A DNA stretch of 64,000 nucleotides, from positions 1 through 64,000 of the forward strand of contig RQOL01000877.1 in assembly GCA_013076295.1 (NCBI GenBank). Direction: 5' to 3'. Positions 1-11,190 of the stretch are shown one piece after another. Origin of the DNA: Sanderia malayensis. Its lineage: Eukaryota; Cnidaria; Scyphozoa; Semaeostomeae; Pelagiidae. A program made the translations under genes and the position numbers. Within the stretch, counting starts at the first letter, position 1, and the number at the start of each line of letters is the position of its first letter. The notes beneath the pieces are model-generated. The model did no database searches, was not told the DNA's origin, and worked only from the letters and a program-made list of their open reading frames with translations.

Positions 1-830
1 GATCTGAAAGACTATTTTAAAACAAATCACCTCTGCTCTGCTGGCACGCTTTTATGTGTTAAAATTTACAAATCTAATATATATATTCTGTGATATCACG
101 TGACGACGCACTTTCCTTGCCAAAAACAATAGATTCGACCCGAAACAATTGGTCGAACGCCCGAAAACAACGGGCCGAAACGGCGAACCGTGTAATCACA
201 AAGGCTTTTTTGTATGTGGGTATATAGCAATGAAATTCACACTGAGTGTTTCGTTTATTAATTTAACCAGGGTAATGGATTTTGTTTTTCGATTTTCTCC
301 TGAAATTTTTAATTATTCCACTAATTATTCTGCTAATTGTGCTATCACGAAAAAACTACGGTTTACGGTGGCGAAACTTCCAAATTCGCGTTGCAAACTC
401 CATTTTCGAGCACAGTATTCGCTGTTCATGTGACCTGTTTCGCCTTTTGCTGTAATTTGATTGGCTCTTTCGCGACTTCACGTGAACAGTCACGCGTTTC
501 TCGTTATCATGCAAATTTGCCCTCGGGTTGAACAGCAGGTACTTTTGGAGAAGACGCGTGTTTTTGTTTTCAACACAAAGGATAACTGGACGCCTTTCAA
601 AGTGTTTCACGACCTGAATTATCTTTGTAAAGACTTGCTAATTGTTTGAGAGACCTCTGGAAAATTACAGGAGACAATTGAGAACACAGGTGATAGCTTT
701 TTTTTGTTTTTCGAGTAAGATAGTTATAGCTTAGGTAGTAGGCGACTGCCATTGTTGCTTCGGCATGCTTGCGACGCTTAGGCCTAATGTAAACAAGCCC
801 AAAGTTTTAATAAACAAATTATGATAAGGG

Positions 831-1935
831 GTTATCAGGCGAGCGAAGCGAGCCAAACTGTTGCAAGAGGAGTAGGCAGAGGCATGAGCGAAGCGAATGC
901 AGCGCACGAAGTGCGCCCTATCAGTCAATGCTTCTTGATAATAGATAGACAGGCGAGCGCAGCGAGTTAACCCATTGTACGTGGGGTTGAAAGAGGCATG
1001 AGCGAAGCGAATGCAGCGCACGAAGTGCGCCCTAACAGTCAATGTTTCTTGATAATAGATACACAGGCGAGCGCAGCGAGCTAACCCATTGTACGTGGGG
1101 TTGAAAGAGGCATGAGCGAAGCGAATGCAGCGCACGAAGTGCGCCCTAACAGTCAATGTTTCTTGATAATAGATAGACAGGCGAGCGCAGCGAGCTAACC
1201 CATTGTACGTGGGGTCGAAAGAGGCATGAGCGAAGCGAATGCAGCGCACGAAGTGCGCCCTAACAGTCAATGTTTCTTGATAATAGATAGACAGGCGAGC
1301 GCAGCGAGCTAACCCATTGTACGTGGCGTTGAAAGAGGCATGAGCGAAGCGAATGCAGCGCACGAAGTGCGCCCTAACAGTCAATGTTTCTTGATAATAG
1401 ATAGACAGGCGAGCGCAGCGAGTTAACCCATTGTACGCGGGGTTGAAAGAGGCATGAGCGAAGCGAATGCAGCGCACGAAGTGCGCCCTATCAGTCAATG
1501 TTTCTTGATAATAGATAGACAGGCGAGCGCAGCGAGCTAACCCATTGTACGTGGGGTTAAAAGGGGTATGAGGGTAAGCGAATGCAGCGCACGAAGTGCG
1601 CCAATCACAGGCTAGTGCAGCGAGCTAACCCATTGTACGTGGGGTTGAAAGGGGCATGAGCGTAGGCGAATGGAGCGCACGAAGTACGCCCTAACAGTCA
1701 ATGTTTCTTGATAATAGATAGACAGGCGAGCGCAGCGAGCTAACCCATTGTACGTGGGGTTGAAAGGGGCATGAGCGTAGGCGAATGCAACGCACGAAGT
1801 GCGCCCTATCAGTCTATGTTTCTTGATAATAGATAGACAGGCAAGCGCAGCGAGCTAACCCATTGTACGTGGGGTTGAAAGGATCATGAGCGTAAGGGAA
1901 TGCAGCACACGAAGTGCGCCAACCAGATTACTGGT
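831..1935 (+). repeat. 114-bp minisatellite array A inside Helitron copy 1
   Basis: Near-identical units recur every 114 bp (the motif CGAAGTGCGC sits at 1021, 1135 and 1249), with shorter, more diverged units towards 1930. Each unit holds the hairpin GCGCAC-GAA-GTGCGC and purine-rich GAGCGAAGCGAATGC / GGCGAGCGCAGCGAGC motifs. Because 114 is divisible by three, one minus-strand frame stays open through the array (731-1498). That is a repeat artefact, not a gene. Confidence 0.9.
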
Positions 1936-2206
1936 TGGCGCACTTTCAACACAAAGGATAACTGGACGCCTTTCAAAGTGTTTCACGACCTGAATTATCT
2001 TTGTAAAGACTTGCTAATTGTTTGAGAGACCTCTGGAAAATTACAGGAGACAATTGAGAACACAGGTGATAGCTTTTTTTTGTTTTTCGAGTAAGATAGT
2101 TATAGCTTAGGTAGTAGGCGACTGCCATTGTTGCTTCGGCAAGCTTGCGACGCTTAGGCCTAATGTAAACAAGCCCAAAGTTTTAATAAACAAATTATGA
2201 TAAGGG

Positions 2207-3757
2207 GTTATCAGGCGAGCGAAGCGAGCCAAACTGTTGCAAGAGGAGTAGGCAGAGGCATGAGCGAAGCGAATGCAGCGCACGAAGTGCGCCCTATCAG
2301 TCAATGCTTCTTGATAATAGATAGACAGGCGAGCGCAGCGAGTTAACCCATTGTACGTGGGGTTGAAAGAGGCATGAGCGAAGCGAATGCAGCGCACGAA
2401 GTGCGCCCTAACAGTCAATGTTTCTTGATAATAGATACACAGGCGAGCGCAGCGAGCTAACCCATTGTACGTGGGGTTGAAAGAGGCATGAGCGAAGCGA
2501 ATGCAGCGCACGAAGTGCGCCCTAACAGTCAATGTTTCTTGATAATAGATAGACCGGCGAGCGCAGCGAACTAACCCATTGTACGTGGGGTCGAAAGAGG
2601 CATGAGCGAAGCGAATGCAGCGCACGAAGTGCGCCCTAACAGTCAATGTTTCTTGATAATAGATAGACAGGCGAGCGCAGCGAGCTAACCCATTGTACGT
2701 GGCGTTGAAAGAGGCATGAGCGAAGCGAATGCAGCGCACGAAGTGCGCCCTAAACAGTCAATGTTCTTGATAATAGATAGACAGGCGAGCGCAGCGAGTT
2801 AACCATTGTACGCGGGGTTGAAAGAGGCATGAGCGAAGCGAATGCAGCGCACGAAGTGCGCCCTATCAGTCAATGTTTCTTGATAATAGATAGACAGGCG
2901 AGCGCAGCGAGCTAACCCATTGTACGTGGGGTCGAAAGAGGCATGAGCGAAGCGAGTGCAGCGCAAGAAGTGCGCCCTAACAGTCAATGTTTCTTGATAA
3001 TAGATAGACAGGCGAGCGCAGCGAGCTAACCCATTGTACGTGGCGTTGAAAGAGGCATGAGCGAAGCGAATGCAGCGCACGAAGTGCGCCCTAACAGTCA
3101 ATGTTTCTTGATAATAGATAGACAGGCGAGCGCAGCGAGTTAACCCATTGTACGCGGGGTTGAAAGAGGCATGAGCGAAGCGAATGCAGCGCACGAAGTG
3201 CGCCCTATCAGTCAATGTTTCTTGATAATAGATAGACAGGCGAGCGCAGCGAGCTAACCCATTGTACGTGGGGTTAAAAGGGGTATGGGGGTAAGCGAAT
3301 GCAGCGCACGAAGTGCGCCAATCACAGGCTAGTGCAGCGAGCTAACCCATTGTACGTGGGGTTGAAAGGGACATGAGCGTAGGCGAATGGAGCGCACGAA
3401 GTACGCCCTAACAGTCAATGTTTCTTGATAATAGATAGACAGGCGAGCGCAGCGAGCTAACCCATTGTACGTGGGGTTGAAAGGGGCATGAGCGTAGGCG
3501 AATGCAACGCACGAAGTGCGCCCTATCAGTCTATGTTTCTTGATAATAGATAGACAGGCAAGCGCAGCGAGCTAACCCATTGTACGTGGGGTTGAAAGGA
3601 TCATGAGCGTAAGGGAATGCAGCACACGAAGTGCGCCCTATCAGTCTATGTTTCTGGATAATAGATAGACAGGCAAGCGCAGCGAGCTAACCCATTGTAT
3701 GTGGGGTTGAAAGGAGCATGAGCGTAAGCGAATGCAGCGCACGAAGTGCGCCAACCA
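2207..3757 (+). repeat. 114-bp minisatellite array B inside Helitron copy 1
   Basis: This array has the same 114-bp unit as array A, in the second copy of the internal duplication. The duplication offset is 1376 bp: CAACACAAAGG lies at 571 and 1947, and TATAGCTTAGG at 725 and 2101. The array is longer than A and has small indels (2753-2810) that break the spurious minus-strand frame. The distal units (3240-3757) repeat the order of diverged units seen at 1500-1930, so unit blocks were copied together. Confidence 0.88.
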
Positions 3758-3916
3758 GATTAAGCTTTTTTTACTTGACGGGCTGGGGCGAACGAGCGAA
3801 GCGAGTGATGACCCCTAGTAATATTGATGAAGTGTGAAGAGACATTATACTATTTCTGGCAAGAAATTAAGGCCTGGATTAAATTAAAATATTTTTACAA
3901 TTATATTATCTTCCAG

Positions 3917-6191
3917 GTGAAAAGAAATACTGAATTAAGCATATCAAGTTTAGATGCATCAGAGAAAGAAAAAATTGTTTCAAGAAGAAAGAGTTGTAAA
4001 GGTTAGTCAAGATATTTCTGAAAAGGTGAAAGAGGCTTCAAAAGAAGAAGCTTCAAAGGTTGTTTGTGAAAACCTGGGTTTACCAGGCTCAGAAACGTCT
4101 GACTCCAAATCTCAATCACAGTCAGGGTCACCAACGCAGCTCTGTTTTAATTTGAATTGCATTGAAGAGCATCAAAGGGAAAAAGAGTGTTCATTGGTAA
4201 GTATACATGTCATTCATTTTTATTACAAAAATGCAATTAGCAATATTGATGATTAATTTTATATAATTTGAATATTTTCATTTGGTATCTGCTTACCTTT
4301 TTTGGCCTTTGATCCTACTCGTTCAAATTTGATATTTAAAATGTATTTCATCCACAAAACACTCTTAAAAAGTGTACAAAATTTGCCATTTATTAATCCT
4401 TATATTCCCAAAAAGTTAATTAATTACTATTCATAATGCATGATTAAGCTGTTTCCAAAGATTCAGGTAAGGTGACGAAATATCTGCAGGCAGTTCACAG
4501 ACCCATTTTCTTCAGTTTGGAGATTTGGAGCAATGGCTATATTTAGACCCCTTCTTGGACCTTTGGAAAATTCAAAATAATTTGATTTTTTAAGAGATGG
4601 TAGGATTATTCTGATCAGGTATAATTTCATAATTTCCCCCAGAAATTGCAAATTAATAAGATTTTTCTTCCCAGAAACTGTATGGCATTACAGTAAAAAT
4701 CACATCTCCAGCATGGATAAAATGCTAAGTACCTCTGAAAGAAAGAGATACTAAAATTAAATCCTCTTTCTGCTGTCAGCATTTTCAAACCAATCAATAA
4801 AAATCGTATGGATGTGCTTTTAAGACCTTGGTATTTATGTACATTTCAGGAAGAATTGCCTTGAATAACTGGTGCACATCTCCAGATGCCAACCGGCAAA
4901 AAGTGTTCATTGTGCATGTCATGCTTTAAACCTTGTCCTTGTCCAAGCTTGTTAGTTTAAAGCTAAGACCAAAGTTTTATTTTCAATGCTAGCTGAGCTT
5001 TACAGTTTCATAGAGGAAAGCCCAAAAAGACACGAGAGCTCCTTGCAAATTCAAAAGGAAATTGGTCTTGAAACTGTTCAGTCAGTGAAACGCTATGCCG
5101 CCACACGTTGGAAATCCCATAGTAAGGTCTTAAATGCAGTTAAAGAGACCCATCCAGCGATAATTACTTTTTTAGAGGATTGTATCGAAAAGGAAACTGT
5201 GCAAGACATTGTTATCAAAGCCAGTGGTTTTCTCGCAATTTGCAAAGGATTCGAGTTTGTACTCATGGTAGTCATTTTAATGAAATAATGCAAATTACAA
5301 ACATAACAAGCAAGACTCTTCAGGGAAACAATGTTGATTTATCTGAAGCCTTCCGGCTCATTGACATTTGCATTAGCAACATCCAAGCAATGAGAGAAGA
5401 TTCAAAATTAGAGTTATTCATAACCGAGGCAGGGATGATTGCAAAAAAAGCAGGGATGGAAGAAAACCTTCCTACCAAAAGAATTGGCAAGCGAAAAAGG
5501 CAATATGATGAAGTATGTTCAGATGAAACTCTGAAAAATCCGAAGGAAGCTTCTAGAGTGGATGTGTTTTACAGGTCTATTGATGTTATTTTGCAAGAAA
5601 GGTCGGCTCGATTCAGCAATCACCACAGCATACTCAAAGCCTTTCAATGCCTATCTCCAGAAAGTTTGCTTTCAAAATCAGATGAAGACAATCGTGAAAT
5701 GCTGGAAACATTATTGAAAGAATATGGCAAAGTTGGTACTGATGACATTGGTAAAGAAGTGCTTTGTGAATATGCCGTTTTTCAAGGCAGATACCAGGAA
5801 CAAACGGAATAGAAATACAAGTTGAAAAGCAGGTTAAAGTGAAAGAAAAAACAAAAGAAAAATTTATGAATTGAAGTAAGTCAAAAGAAAATGCAACAGT
5901 CCAAAAGAGATTTTTCATTATCTCTATAGCTCAAAGTTATTTAAAGCGTTACCCAATTTATACAGCTTATATCAATTGTTTTTAACGATTCCTGTATCCA
6001 CAGCAGAGGCAGAAAGATCATTTTCTAAGTTGAAAATCATAAAGAATCATCTAAGGTCCACTATGAAAGAGCAAAGGACAACAGATCTGGCTGTTTTATT
6101 TATTGAACGTCAACGCTCATTGGACATTAATGCAGCAATCGATCTTTTTGGCGCATTAAAGAATACACCTTTTGCATCGTGCGTATTTTAG
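3917..6191 (+). pseudogene. hAT transposase remnant (ZMYM1-like, DUF4371/hAT dimerisation type)
   Basis: Fragments of a hAT-superfamily transposase lie in order. An exon-like piece at 3917-4196 is bounded by CAG acceptor and GTAAGT donor; it is Lys/Glu-rich with two cysteines. The fragment at 4986-5288 contains RYAATRWKSH, matching the conserved T-RW block. The fragment at 5283-5812 is in a shifted frame. The C-terminus at 5976-6191 has STAEAERSFSKLKIIKN, the hallmark hAT dimerisation motif. Cut-and-paste transposition is the family role. Stops and frameshifts near 4880-4990, 5210-5280 and 5813-5975 make it non-functional. The BED/TTF zinc finger and first catalytic Asp are not visible. The gene ends inside a hairpin. 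Family call is firm; the ZMYM1 subgroup is from memory. Confidence 0.72.
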
Positions 6192-6296
6192 AGGTCTGGC
6201 ACTAGTTTTTGGGTGAAAATTTATTTCACCCTCAGCATCTTTTTCACCCAAAACTAGTGCCAGACCTCTAAAATACGCACGATGCAAAAGGTGTAT
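6163..6296. repeat. 57-bp-arm inverted repeat (hairpin) at the end of the hAT coding region
   Basis: The left arm (6163-6219) contains the last 29 nt of the hAT reading frame plus its stop and following bases. The right arm (6241-6296) is its reverse complement, with a single one-base length difference in a T run. The loop is 21 nt. An inverted copy of a gene end this perfect implies a recent snap-back or hairpin-repair event. Confidence 0.92.
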
Positions 6297-8736
6297 AGGA
6301 GAAAGGACTTTTTTATTCAAGGCAACAAAAGTTGATTCAAAACTCTTTAAATACTATATACATTTAAGATTTGAAAATGTACAGAAGTTTTGTATAAAGT
6401 TTTCTCAAACTACTTATTTACATATTGTTTGTTGCTTATTTACATATTTCCGCCACTGCTTCCAATGGAACATTTGTTGTATTGTTTTTTAGTGCTTTGT
6501 CCTTCTTTGAAGTACTTTGCACAAGAATGAATGCATGTTCTGTTCATTTTGTTCAGGTGGAACTGCGTCGTGCATCTCGATGTCTGCATGCTGCTCTGCC
6601 ACTGGAAGCTCTTGGTTCTGAATGGGAAGTTCTGGTTTCATGTCCATCTCCATTAGTTGTATCTGTGGAAGAGGATACTGTGCTGGAAATGGCTGATATT
6701 CAGGGGCTTCTAGCCGATGGTTTAAGAGGTACAATTGTTGAAGATCGTTGAGTGCTGCAAGTGGGTTATTGGCATTTCCTGTCTCTTGAGGTTGAAGCTG
6801 TTGATTGATCTCTCTGCAATGCTGCATATTCTCTCGCACTTGACTTCTGCGTCTGTCACCGGTTATACTTTTCCTTGTCTTTCACGGCATAGTGCAAGTT
6901 GTGGTATGAAGAAGAAGTAGGGACAAATTAAATTAGGCAATATTATTGCAAATGTTATTGCTTGGCCTCAATAGCAACAACAATGGAATTAATTGGAGTC
7001 TTGGGTAAAACTGCAACACAAAGAAGCAAACATTATATATTTCCAGGGTGTGATAGTGTTAAGCATAAGTTTTTAAATAAATCATTATCATGAAGGTAAT
7101 GCTATGCAATATAATGTAAATTTTATGACAACCGTTACGTTGTACTTTGCTCATTTTTGTTATGTAAACATTCATTAAAATGGAAGAGAGTAAATTAGAA
7201 TCAAAGTTATTGTTGACATGAATAAATGAATCATAAAAAGAGATTAGGAAAACATGTACGCAATGAAAATTAACTTATTGAATCCAGTGCAGTTCTTAAG
7301 AAATCAACAAATTTGTTTACAGTGTCACTTTGTTGAAAGCGGCCCCATAAACGTTTGTTCATATTTCCCAGATAAATAAAACAAAATTGATGCTTTTATC
7401 TGTGGCAAAGAGTAACTCATTGTACATGGGTCACATTTCTAAACCATTGAAGAAGGAGAATATCATTTTGTAATTGAAAGAAGGAAACAAGTAATTAAAG
7501 AGCTGAATAGAATAGCGGGAAGGAAGAACTGCAATAATTCATTTCTTACCGAGCCTTGTGTCTTTTAAAACTGCAATTAATTCATTTCTTACTGAGCCTT
7601 GTGTCTTTCAAAACCATGTTAAGAACAGTGGCGTAGCTAGAGGGGAGTCAGGGGGCAAAAAACCCCCCTGTAGAGCTAAACTGTCGTTTTGTTGGAAAAT
7701 TGCTGATCTTGTCGGAAAATAAATATCTTCTTTTTACGTTCAGTTGTAGCTAATTTCCTTATCTTATATTCATAGTCTTGAAGAAAAAATGCTTATGAAT
7801 ATTTTTTCGGAAATTATTGACATTATTAAGCAAAATAGTGACAAGGAAGCTTCTTAGCTTATAAGGATAACTTGTTAGAAAAAACAATGTTCATAATACT
7901 TACTCAGCAATAAATAATTGCATATATCACTGATTATATCCTATCAATAATTTGCACAACTAAAATTAAATTAAGCAAAATCTATTTGTGCAAATATTTA
8001 AAGGCTGGATTACTATACAGCTCTCACGATTGGTTTATACAAGTCGCATGCTGAAAAAGCGGGGAACTTGCTGGTGAAAAGGGAATTCCCCTTCGTCCTT
8101 CAGAGCGGTTAAAAAGGTAGGAGGGAGAAATTGCATGTGAAATTGAATTTTATCATCACTTCATGGCAATGGTATGCCAAGTGGTGAGAATACAACTGCA
8201 TCTTCTTAAATCATTTCCATCTGAAGAGAATGTATAAAGTATTTTGACTCACTGTTCAAAATGTGTTAACTCCAGTTTCATATTCAGAGTTTAGATAGCA
8301 AAAATGGCATGAAAAGGAATCATACTGGGAGTAAATTATCACTGTTAGCACTATTACTGTGCCAAAATTACATTCATGAATGTGAATACCGTGTAGAGGA
8401 TAAGTTTATCAGTGAGATAAGTTATATAGTTTATAAGTTATTATATTTATAAGTTTATAAGTTTATAAGTTATTATCAAAAAGTGAGAAATTATCGCAAC
8501 TACAGAAATATTTGGGAATATATAATCTTCAACTTTGTGAACATACAAAAGAGGAACATTTTTGGAACAAATAATATGAACAGATATATTAGCAATAAAA
8601 TTTTGATCATGCATGAACAAAAAATGGAAAATGTTTTGAAAATTTTGCATATGGAAAAGTAGAGAGCGTTATATTTTGTATTGTTAATGTAGTGGTTTTG
8701 ATTTTATGATTGTCTCTTTCATGCATGGTCAAAAAC
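6297..8736. other. Mostly non-coding; small repeats and one TE-end-like sequence
   Basis: No convincing gene apart from the weak minus ORF listed separately. A 44-bp direct repeat occurs as two copies at about 7528-7572 and 7570-7616. A sequence starting CAGTGGCGTAGCTAG at 7627 resembles the CAGTGGCGTAGC ends of many hAT-type elements; a matching other end was not found. 8395-8475 is low-complexity TTATAAG-rich DNA. Confidence 0.5.
6489..6881 (-). CDS. Hypothetical Gln/Pro/Glu-rich ORF, possible exon
   Basis: An open minus-strand frame of about 131 codons (6881 down to the stop at 6489) starts after a stop at 6882-6884. The N-terminus is basic (KTRKSITGDRRRSQ). It is followed by a Gln/Asn-rich segment and a Pro/Met/Glu-rich tail. 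There is no ATG before the first internal Met, so it would have to be an exon or use an upstream start. The composition is low-complexity and no domain is recognised. A competing plus-strand frame (6425-6751) exists over the same DNA and is no better supported. Most likely a fragment of a transposon-carried protein, or chance. Confidence 0.2.
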   Translation of the reverse strand, partial: KTRKSITGDRRRSQVRENMQHCREINQQLQPQETGNANNPLAALNDLQQLYLLNHRLEAPEYQPFPAQYPLPQIQLMEMDMKPELPIQNQELPVAEQHADIEMHDAVPPEQNEQNMHSFLCKVLQRRTKH

Positions 8737-8791
8737 AGGACATGTGTAAATTAGTTGAGACAATATTCATTAACTAATTTACACATGTCCT
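8737..8791. repeat. Perfect 20-bp inverted repeat with 15-nt loop
   Basis: Arms at 8737-8756 and 8772-8791 are exact reverse complements. The right arm overlaps the 3' end of a weak minus-strand ORF (8751-8945, Lys-rich, about 65 codons, no ATG, no recognised domain). Its position at an ORF end mirrors the larger hairpin at 6163-6296. Confidence 0.9.
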
Positions 8792-9029
8792 GCATAATTT
8801 CTGCAGCCCTTTGGGTGGGCATGGCCGCCATCATTGTTCTGGAGAATTCCTTGGTGGCCTTCCCACCCTTTTTCTCCATTTCTGGTTTTCTTTGGCCTTT
8901 GCCAACTTTTACAAAGGCCTCCTTCTGTGATTTGTGAATACACAATTACGTGATAGGTTGCTTTTCTGGTGAAAGGATATTACGCAGCATTTGGAAGATA
9001 TCAATAGAACAATTGAGCTTCAAATGCAG

Positions 9030-9356
9030 AAGGTATACTTACTCTAAGAGGTATACCTACTATAAAAAAATACTACACCTATATACCTACTATGCCAACT
9101 ATAAAATCATACTATACCTACAATACAAACACACTATGCCCACTATGAAAACATACTATACTTACTATACCATCTATAAAATCATACTATACCTACATAC
9201 TATACCTACATACTATGCCAACATACGATACCTACTATAAAAATATACTATACCTTCAATAGAAACATACTATACCTACTGTAAAAAAATACTATACCTA
9301 CATACCTACATACATACCTACATACATACCTACCTACATACGTACATACATACCTA
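9030..9356. repeat. Low-complexity (TACTATACCTAC / TACCTACATA)n tract
   Basis: An imperfect tandem of ACTATACCTACTATAAAA-like units passes into TACCTACATACA repeats. Any open frame is Tyr/Thr-rich repeat translation. The same motifs reappear at 20262-20510. Confidence 0.85.
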
Positions 9357-9634
9357 CAATAGGGGACAAAAGTCGTGGGACACCTAGGATTTTAGCAAGT
9401 TTTACACGCATACTTCATCCCCCTCCCCCCATTACAATGTTGTTTGTAGAGGCGGTGTTTTTCAATATCGCCGAAATTCTTTTGGCCCGACGACAAGAAA
9501 GGACTGGTGCACAAGACAACATTGTTTTGGGGGGAGTGGGGGGTCGCATTCTGCTCACAGAGAACAAATTGTGCAGAAGCACAGCATTATGGGATGAAAT
9601 TTTCAGGTGTCCCATGGACTTTTGTCCCCTATTG
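9357..9634 (+). mobile_element. MITE with CAATAGGGGACAAAAGT terminal inverted repeats, copy 1
   Basis: The left end CAATAGGGGACAAAAGTC followed by a GGGACACCT block is mirrored at the right end (AGGTGTCCC...ACTTTTGTCCCCTATTG). The 278-bp element has no coding potential. A second copy, 276 bp and highly similar, lies at 14425-14700, and related TIR sequence lies at 14064-14100. It resembles a Tc1/mariner-type non-autonomous element. A target duplication is not unambiguous. Confidence 0.8.
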
Positions 9635-10110
9635 TCTGGTATGAAAATCGAAGTACAATAGATATTAAGGTGCCTTTTAGGGGTTTTAGGGGGTTTTTCG
9701 GGGTGCTGATCACGATGCTGCAAATATTTTTTTCCTCCAGTGTACCAGTGACGTCATAGGTACACAATGGCCCTATTTTCATGGGGTTTTTGCCTTTATG
9801 GTGATTAAAATGGTTTGTTATGTTTATAGCTGGTGGAATTTAATTAATTAATTGAAAGGTTATGGTTGTACGGTCGAGTTAAAAAAAAACGACGCTCCTA
9901 CCATGTTTCGTTAGTGTGTAGTGTATTGTTAAAGTTAAAACTCTTGTTTTAGCCTCGTTTTGATGCATTTACGTAATTAGAGAACGACGGTTACAAATTG
10001 TTGCCCCGAGAGACGTTCGACGAATTTCTTCGAAAATATTCCGATCGCAGAAGATACTGAGAATTTTTGATTTATTTTCTGTGGTTTTCATTGCTTGAAG
10101 AGGCTTTATA
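9635..10110. other. 5' flank of the Tc1/mariner transposase; non-coding
   Basis: G-rich stretches (9672-9705) and AT-rich DNA precede the transposase start. It is probably part of the mariner element's 5' non-coding region. No terminal inverted repeat could be paired with confidence. Confidence 0.4.
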
Positions 10111-11190
10111 ATGTCAAAACAAGTGGTTATCAGCGAGAGAAAGAAGGCGTACGTGTATTTACTTCGACAGGAGTCGAAGCTCTCTTATCGAGAGATCGCT
10201 AGACGGTGTAAGATCTCAAAGTCTAGCGTGGAGAGGATCTGCAAGGAGGGATTGGAAGAGAAAAGTCCCTAAGAAAAGGAGTGGCAGGCCGGAAATTCTA
10301 AGCCGCAGGGACAAAGATCGCTTCCTTCGCAAGTTTAAAACTATGAGGGAAAGCAATCCTAATGTCCATGTGATGGATGTGGCGAAGGAGTGCGAAATCA
10401 CGGAGGTAAGTAAAAAGACCTTGTGCCGAGTCTTTACTAACTCCGGCTATCAGTATATTCGCCCTCGAAGGAAGGGCCTGCTGACTCTGAAAGACAAAAA
10501 GAAGAGGGTGGCATATGCCCTGAAGGCGTTGAAAGACACCAGCCCTGCTTTTTGGACAGATGATGTGTTGCTGTACCTGGATGCAGTATCCTTCGTCCAT
10601 AAGTCGAATCCATACGAGGATGCTTTGTCCCCAGCAGGCAGAGTATGGAGGAAGCCGGGTGAAGGCCTGGAAATTACTGCGAAGGGGAGCAAGGATCTGC
10701 CAGGTGGACGGGTATGTCACTATGTGGTAGGTATTTGCCATGGTGCTGGGCTGTATTGGTGGAGGAGTATTCCACCATGAATGGCAGGTATTTTTCTAAT
10801 TTTATTGAATCGACATTGCACCAAGTACTTTTAGATAGAGCGAGATTAACAGGAAAAGAGAAGCTTTTATTTTTGCAGGACAATGACCCAAGCCAGAACA
10901 GTGCCATGGCAAGAGATGCAATGAAGAACATTGGAGCAGAAGTCGTCAAAATTCCACCAAGGTCCCCGGACATCAACCCAATAGAGAACTTTTTTCACAA
11001 CGTTAAAAGACAATTGAAGAAGGATGCATTGGAAAGAAGGATAACAAGAGAGACTTTTAATGATTTCAAACTCAGAATTATAGATACTATTACTAATTAT
11101 GATACAGATATAATAGACAAGACAATTCAAAGCATGTACAATCGTTTAACTATAATTTCTAAGAATAAAGGTTGTAGAACTAAGTATTAA
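10111..11190 (+). pseudogene. Tc1/mariner transposase, DD34E, two frameshifts
   Basis: Translation from ATG 10111 gives an N-terminal helix-turn-helix DNA-binding region (SYREIARRCKISKSSVERI). It then reaches a stop at 10270 because of a frameshift near 10260. The frame resumes as KKRSGRPEI (linker/GRPR-like motif), then VLLYLDAVSF with the first catalytic Asp. A second shift near 10700-10780 moves to 10714-11190, which holds LQDNDPSQNS (second Asp) and SPDINPIENFF (Glu). I count 34 residues between second Asp and Glu, hence DD34E, the Tc1-like spacing. Normal Tc1 transposases are about 340 aa, and all parts are present. Inactive as it stands, but only lightly damaged. Confidence 0.85.

Larger units (their letters stand above)
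73..3818 (+). mobile_element. Non-autonomous Helitron, copy 1 (expanded by internal tandem repeats)
   Basis: The element starts TCTAATATATATATTC directly after host A (72) and ends CCCCTAG directly before host T (3819). These are canonical Helitron ends (5' TC, 3' CTRR, insertion between A and T, no target duplication). The same start recurs at 51429 and, inverted, at 21278 and 60854; CTRR-type ends recur at 52054, 56659 and, inverted, 60136. The body has a single-copy 5' part (about 73-830), minisatellite arrays, and a short 3' tail with GGGG (3785) opposite CCCC before the terminus. No Rep/helicase is encoded, so movement would depend on an autonomous relative elsewhere. It is unusually long because 571-1946 is tandemly duplicated from 1947 on. 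Confidence 0.75.

Noticed and set aside
731..1498. 255-residue minus-strand ORF of 38-residue repeats (also 2107-2739, 2799-3215)
   Set aside because: The repeat unit is 114 bp = 38 codons, so one frame stays open automatically. The same DNA reads as a non-coding Helitron minisatellite and frames break at small indels.
9415..9723. ORFs inside MITE copy 1 (and 14481-14992 in copy 2)
   Set aside because: The two copies do not preserve the same reading frame and the sequences lack coding character.
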